This document shows, one piece after another, positions 23,820 to 24,241 of a stretch of DNA of 24,241 nt. The position numbers and the translations under genes were made by a program. The notes under the pieces were generated by a model, which did not search any database, was not told the DNA's origin, and saw only the letters and a list, made by a program, of their open reading frames with translations. The stretch's first letter is position 1; each line of letters begins with the position of its first letter. Origin of the DNA: JALUUH01 sp964636675 (GTDB lineage Bacteria > Pseudomonadota > Gammaproteobacteria > S012-40). The DNA lies in the NCBI GenBank assembly GCA_964636675.1, contig CAZWUO010000031.1, forward strand, positions 1 through 24,241, given 5' to 3'.

Positions 23820-24241
23820 TCGATAATGATCGCTTAATTACGACGACCGAAATGGCGCAAGATGAGGCGGTTGATCGTGCCATTAGGCCAAAAAAACTCG
23901 CAGAGTATGTGGGTCAGCAAGCAGTAAAATCCCAACTCGAAATATTTATTCGTGCGGCAAAAAACCGCGGTGAGGCGCTGGATCATGTTTTGCTGTATGG
24001 CCCACCCGGTTTAGGCAAGACTACCTTAGCAAATATCGTTGCGCATGAAATGGATGTTAAAATTCGGCATACTTCAGGGCCTGTATTGGAGCGTCCCGGT
24101 GATTTAGCGGCATTGTTAACAAATTTAGAGTCGCATGATGTTTTATTTATCGATGAAATACATCGTATGGGGACGGTGGTAGAAGAAGTGCTTTATCCGG
24201 CAATGGAAGACTATCAAATCGATATTATGATAGGTGAGGGG
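23816..24241 (+). CDS. ruvB: Holliday junction helicase RuvB, N-terminal part (runs off the window)
   Basis: AAA+ motor that drives branch migration with RuvA. The 142 codons present include RAIRPKKLAEYVGQ, Walker A GPPGLGKTT, Walker B LFIDEIHR and the following VVEEVLYPAMEDYQIDIMIGEG. The ATG overlaps the ruvA stop by four bases, indicating coupling. The 3' part lies beyond the window. Confidence 0.97.
   Translation, partial: MIDNDRLITTTEMAQDEAVDRAIRPKKLAEYVGQQAVKSQLEIFIRAAKNRGEALDHVLLYGPPGLGKTTLANIVAHEMDVKIRHTSGPVLERPGDLAALLTNLESHDVLFIDEIHRMGTVVEEVLYPAMEDYQIDIMIGEG

Overview
This window looks like chromosome from a gammaproteobacterium of moderate, slightly AT-rich base composition. The markers are coaBC-dut-algC-argB-slmA, a pyrE / exonuclease III (crc-locus) pair, radC-rpmB-rpmG, and a yebC-ruvC-ruvA-ruvB locus. 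This gene order resembles Pseudomonas and Cellvibrio-like relatives. The species cannot be fixed from sequence alone.

Layout. 97-2595 (+): L-serine dehydratase sdaA, then a radical SAM gene, with a small inverted-repeat element filling the whole space between them. 2596-4048 (+): a long foldback sequence, a small His/Asp-rich repeat lipoprotein, a second copy of the inverted-repeat element, and a Sel1-like repeat protein. 4152-5762: divergent xth-type nuclease (-) and pyrE (+). 5865-13418 (-): a PKD-like lipoprotein, a third element copy, a TSUP permease, slmA, argB, algC, then (past a small + strand membrane gene and gene fragments) dut and coaBC. 13534-18249 (+): radC, rpmB, rpmG, a YfaZ-like outer-membrane protein and a second-type elongation factor G with a long structured leader. 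18464-19914: a predicted outer-membrane protein and a convergent DUF4344-type metallopeptidase lipoprotein. 20157-22419 (+): the DUF4266-DUF3570-ApbE cassette. 22503 to the end (+): a collapsed yebC, ruvC, ruvA and the first part of ruvB.

How genes work together: coaBC (coenzyme A) and dut (dUTP removal) overlap and lie on the same strand as algC (hexose phosphate mutase), argB (arginine) and slmA (division control). ruvA, ruvB and ruvC process Holliday junctions and are translationally coupled at ruvA/ruvB, while ruvC is coupled to the yebC remnant. rpmB-rpmG encode ribosomal proteins L28 and L33 behind a good sigma70-type promoter.

The most unusual points are: (i) yebC reduced to its first ~22 and last ~20 codons, in frame, with its start, ribosome binding site and stop coupling to ruvC kept; (ii) a family of small inverted-repeat elements, one of which supplies the start codon and first residues of the radical SAM protein; (iii) a DUF4266-DUF3570-ApbE cassette in which the DUF3570 protein carries two SGAS motifs that resemble flavin attachment sites, and the ApbE homologue has Gly where the family has a metal-binding Asp; (iv) a HipA-like C-terminal fragment wedged against the end of dut; (v) a structured leader before the second EF-G. 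Together (i), (ii) and (iv) suggest a genome undergoing small-scale erosion and element spread.
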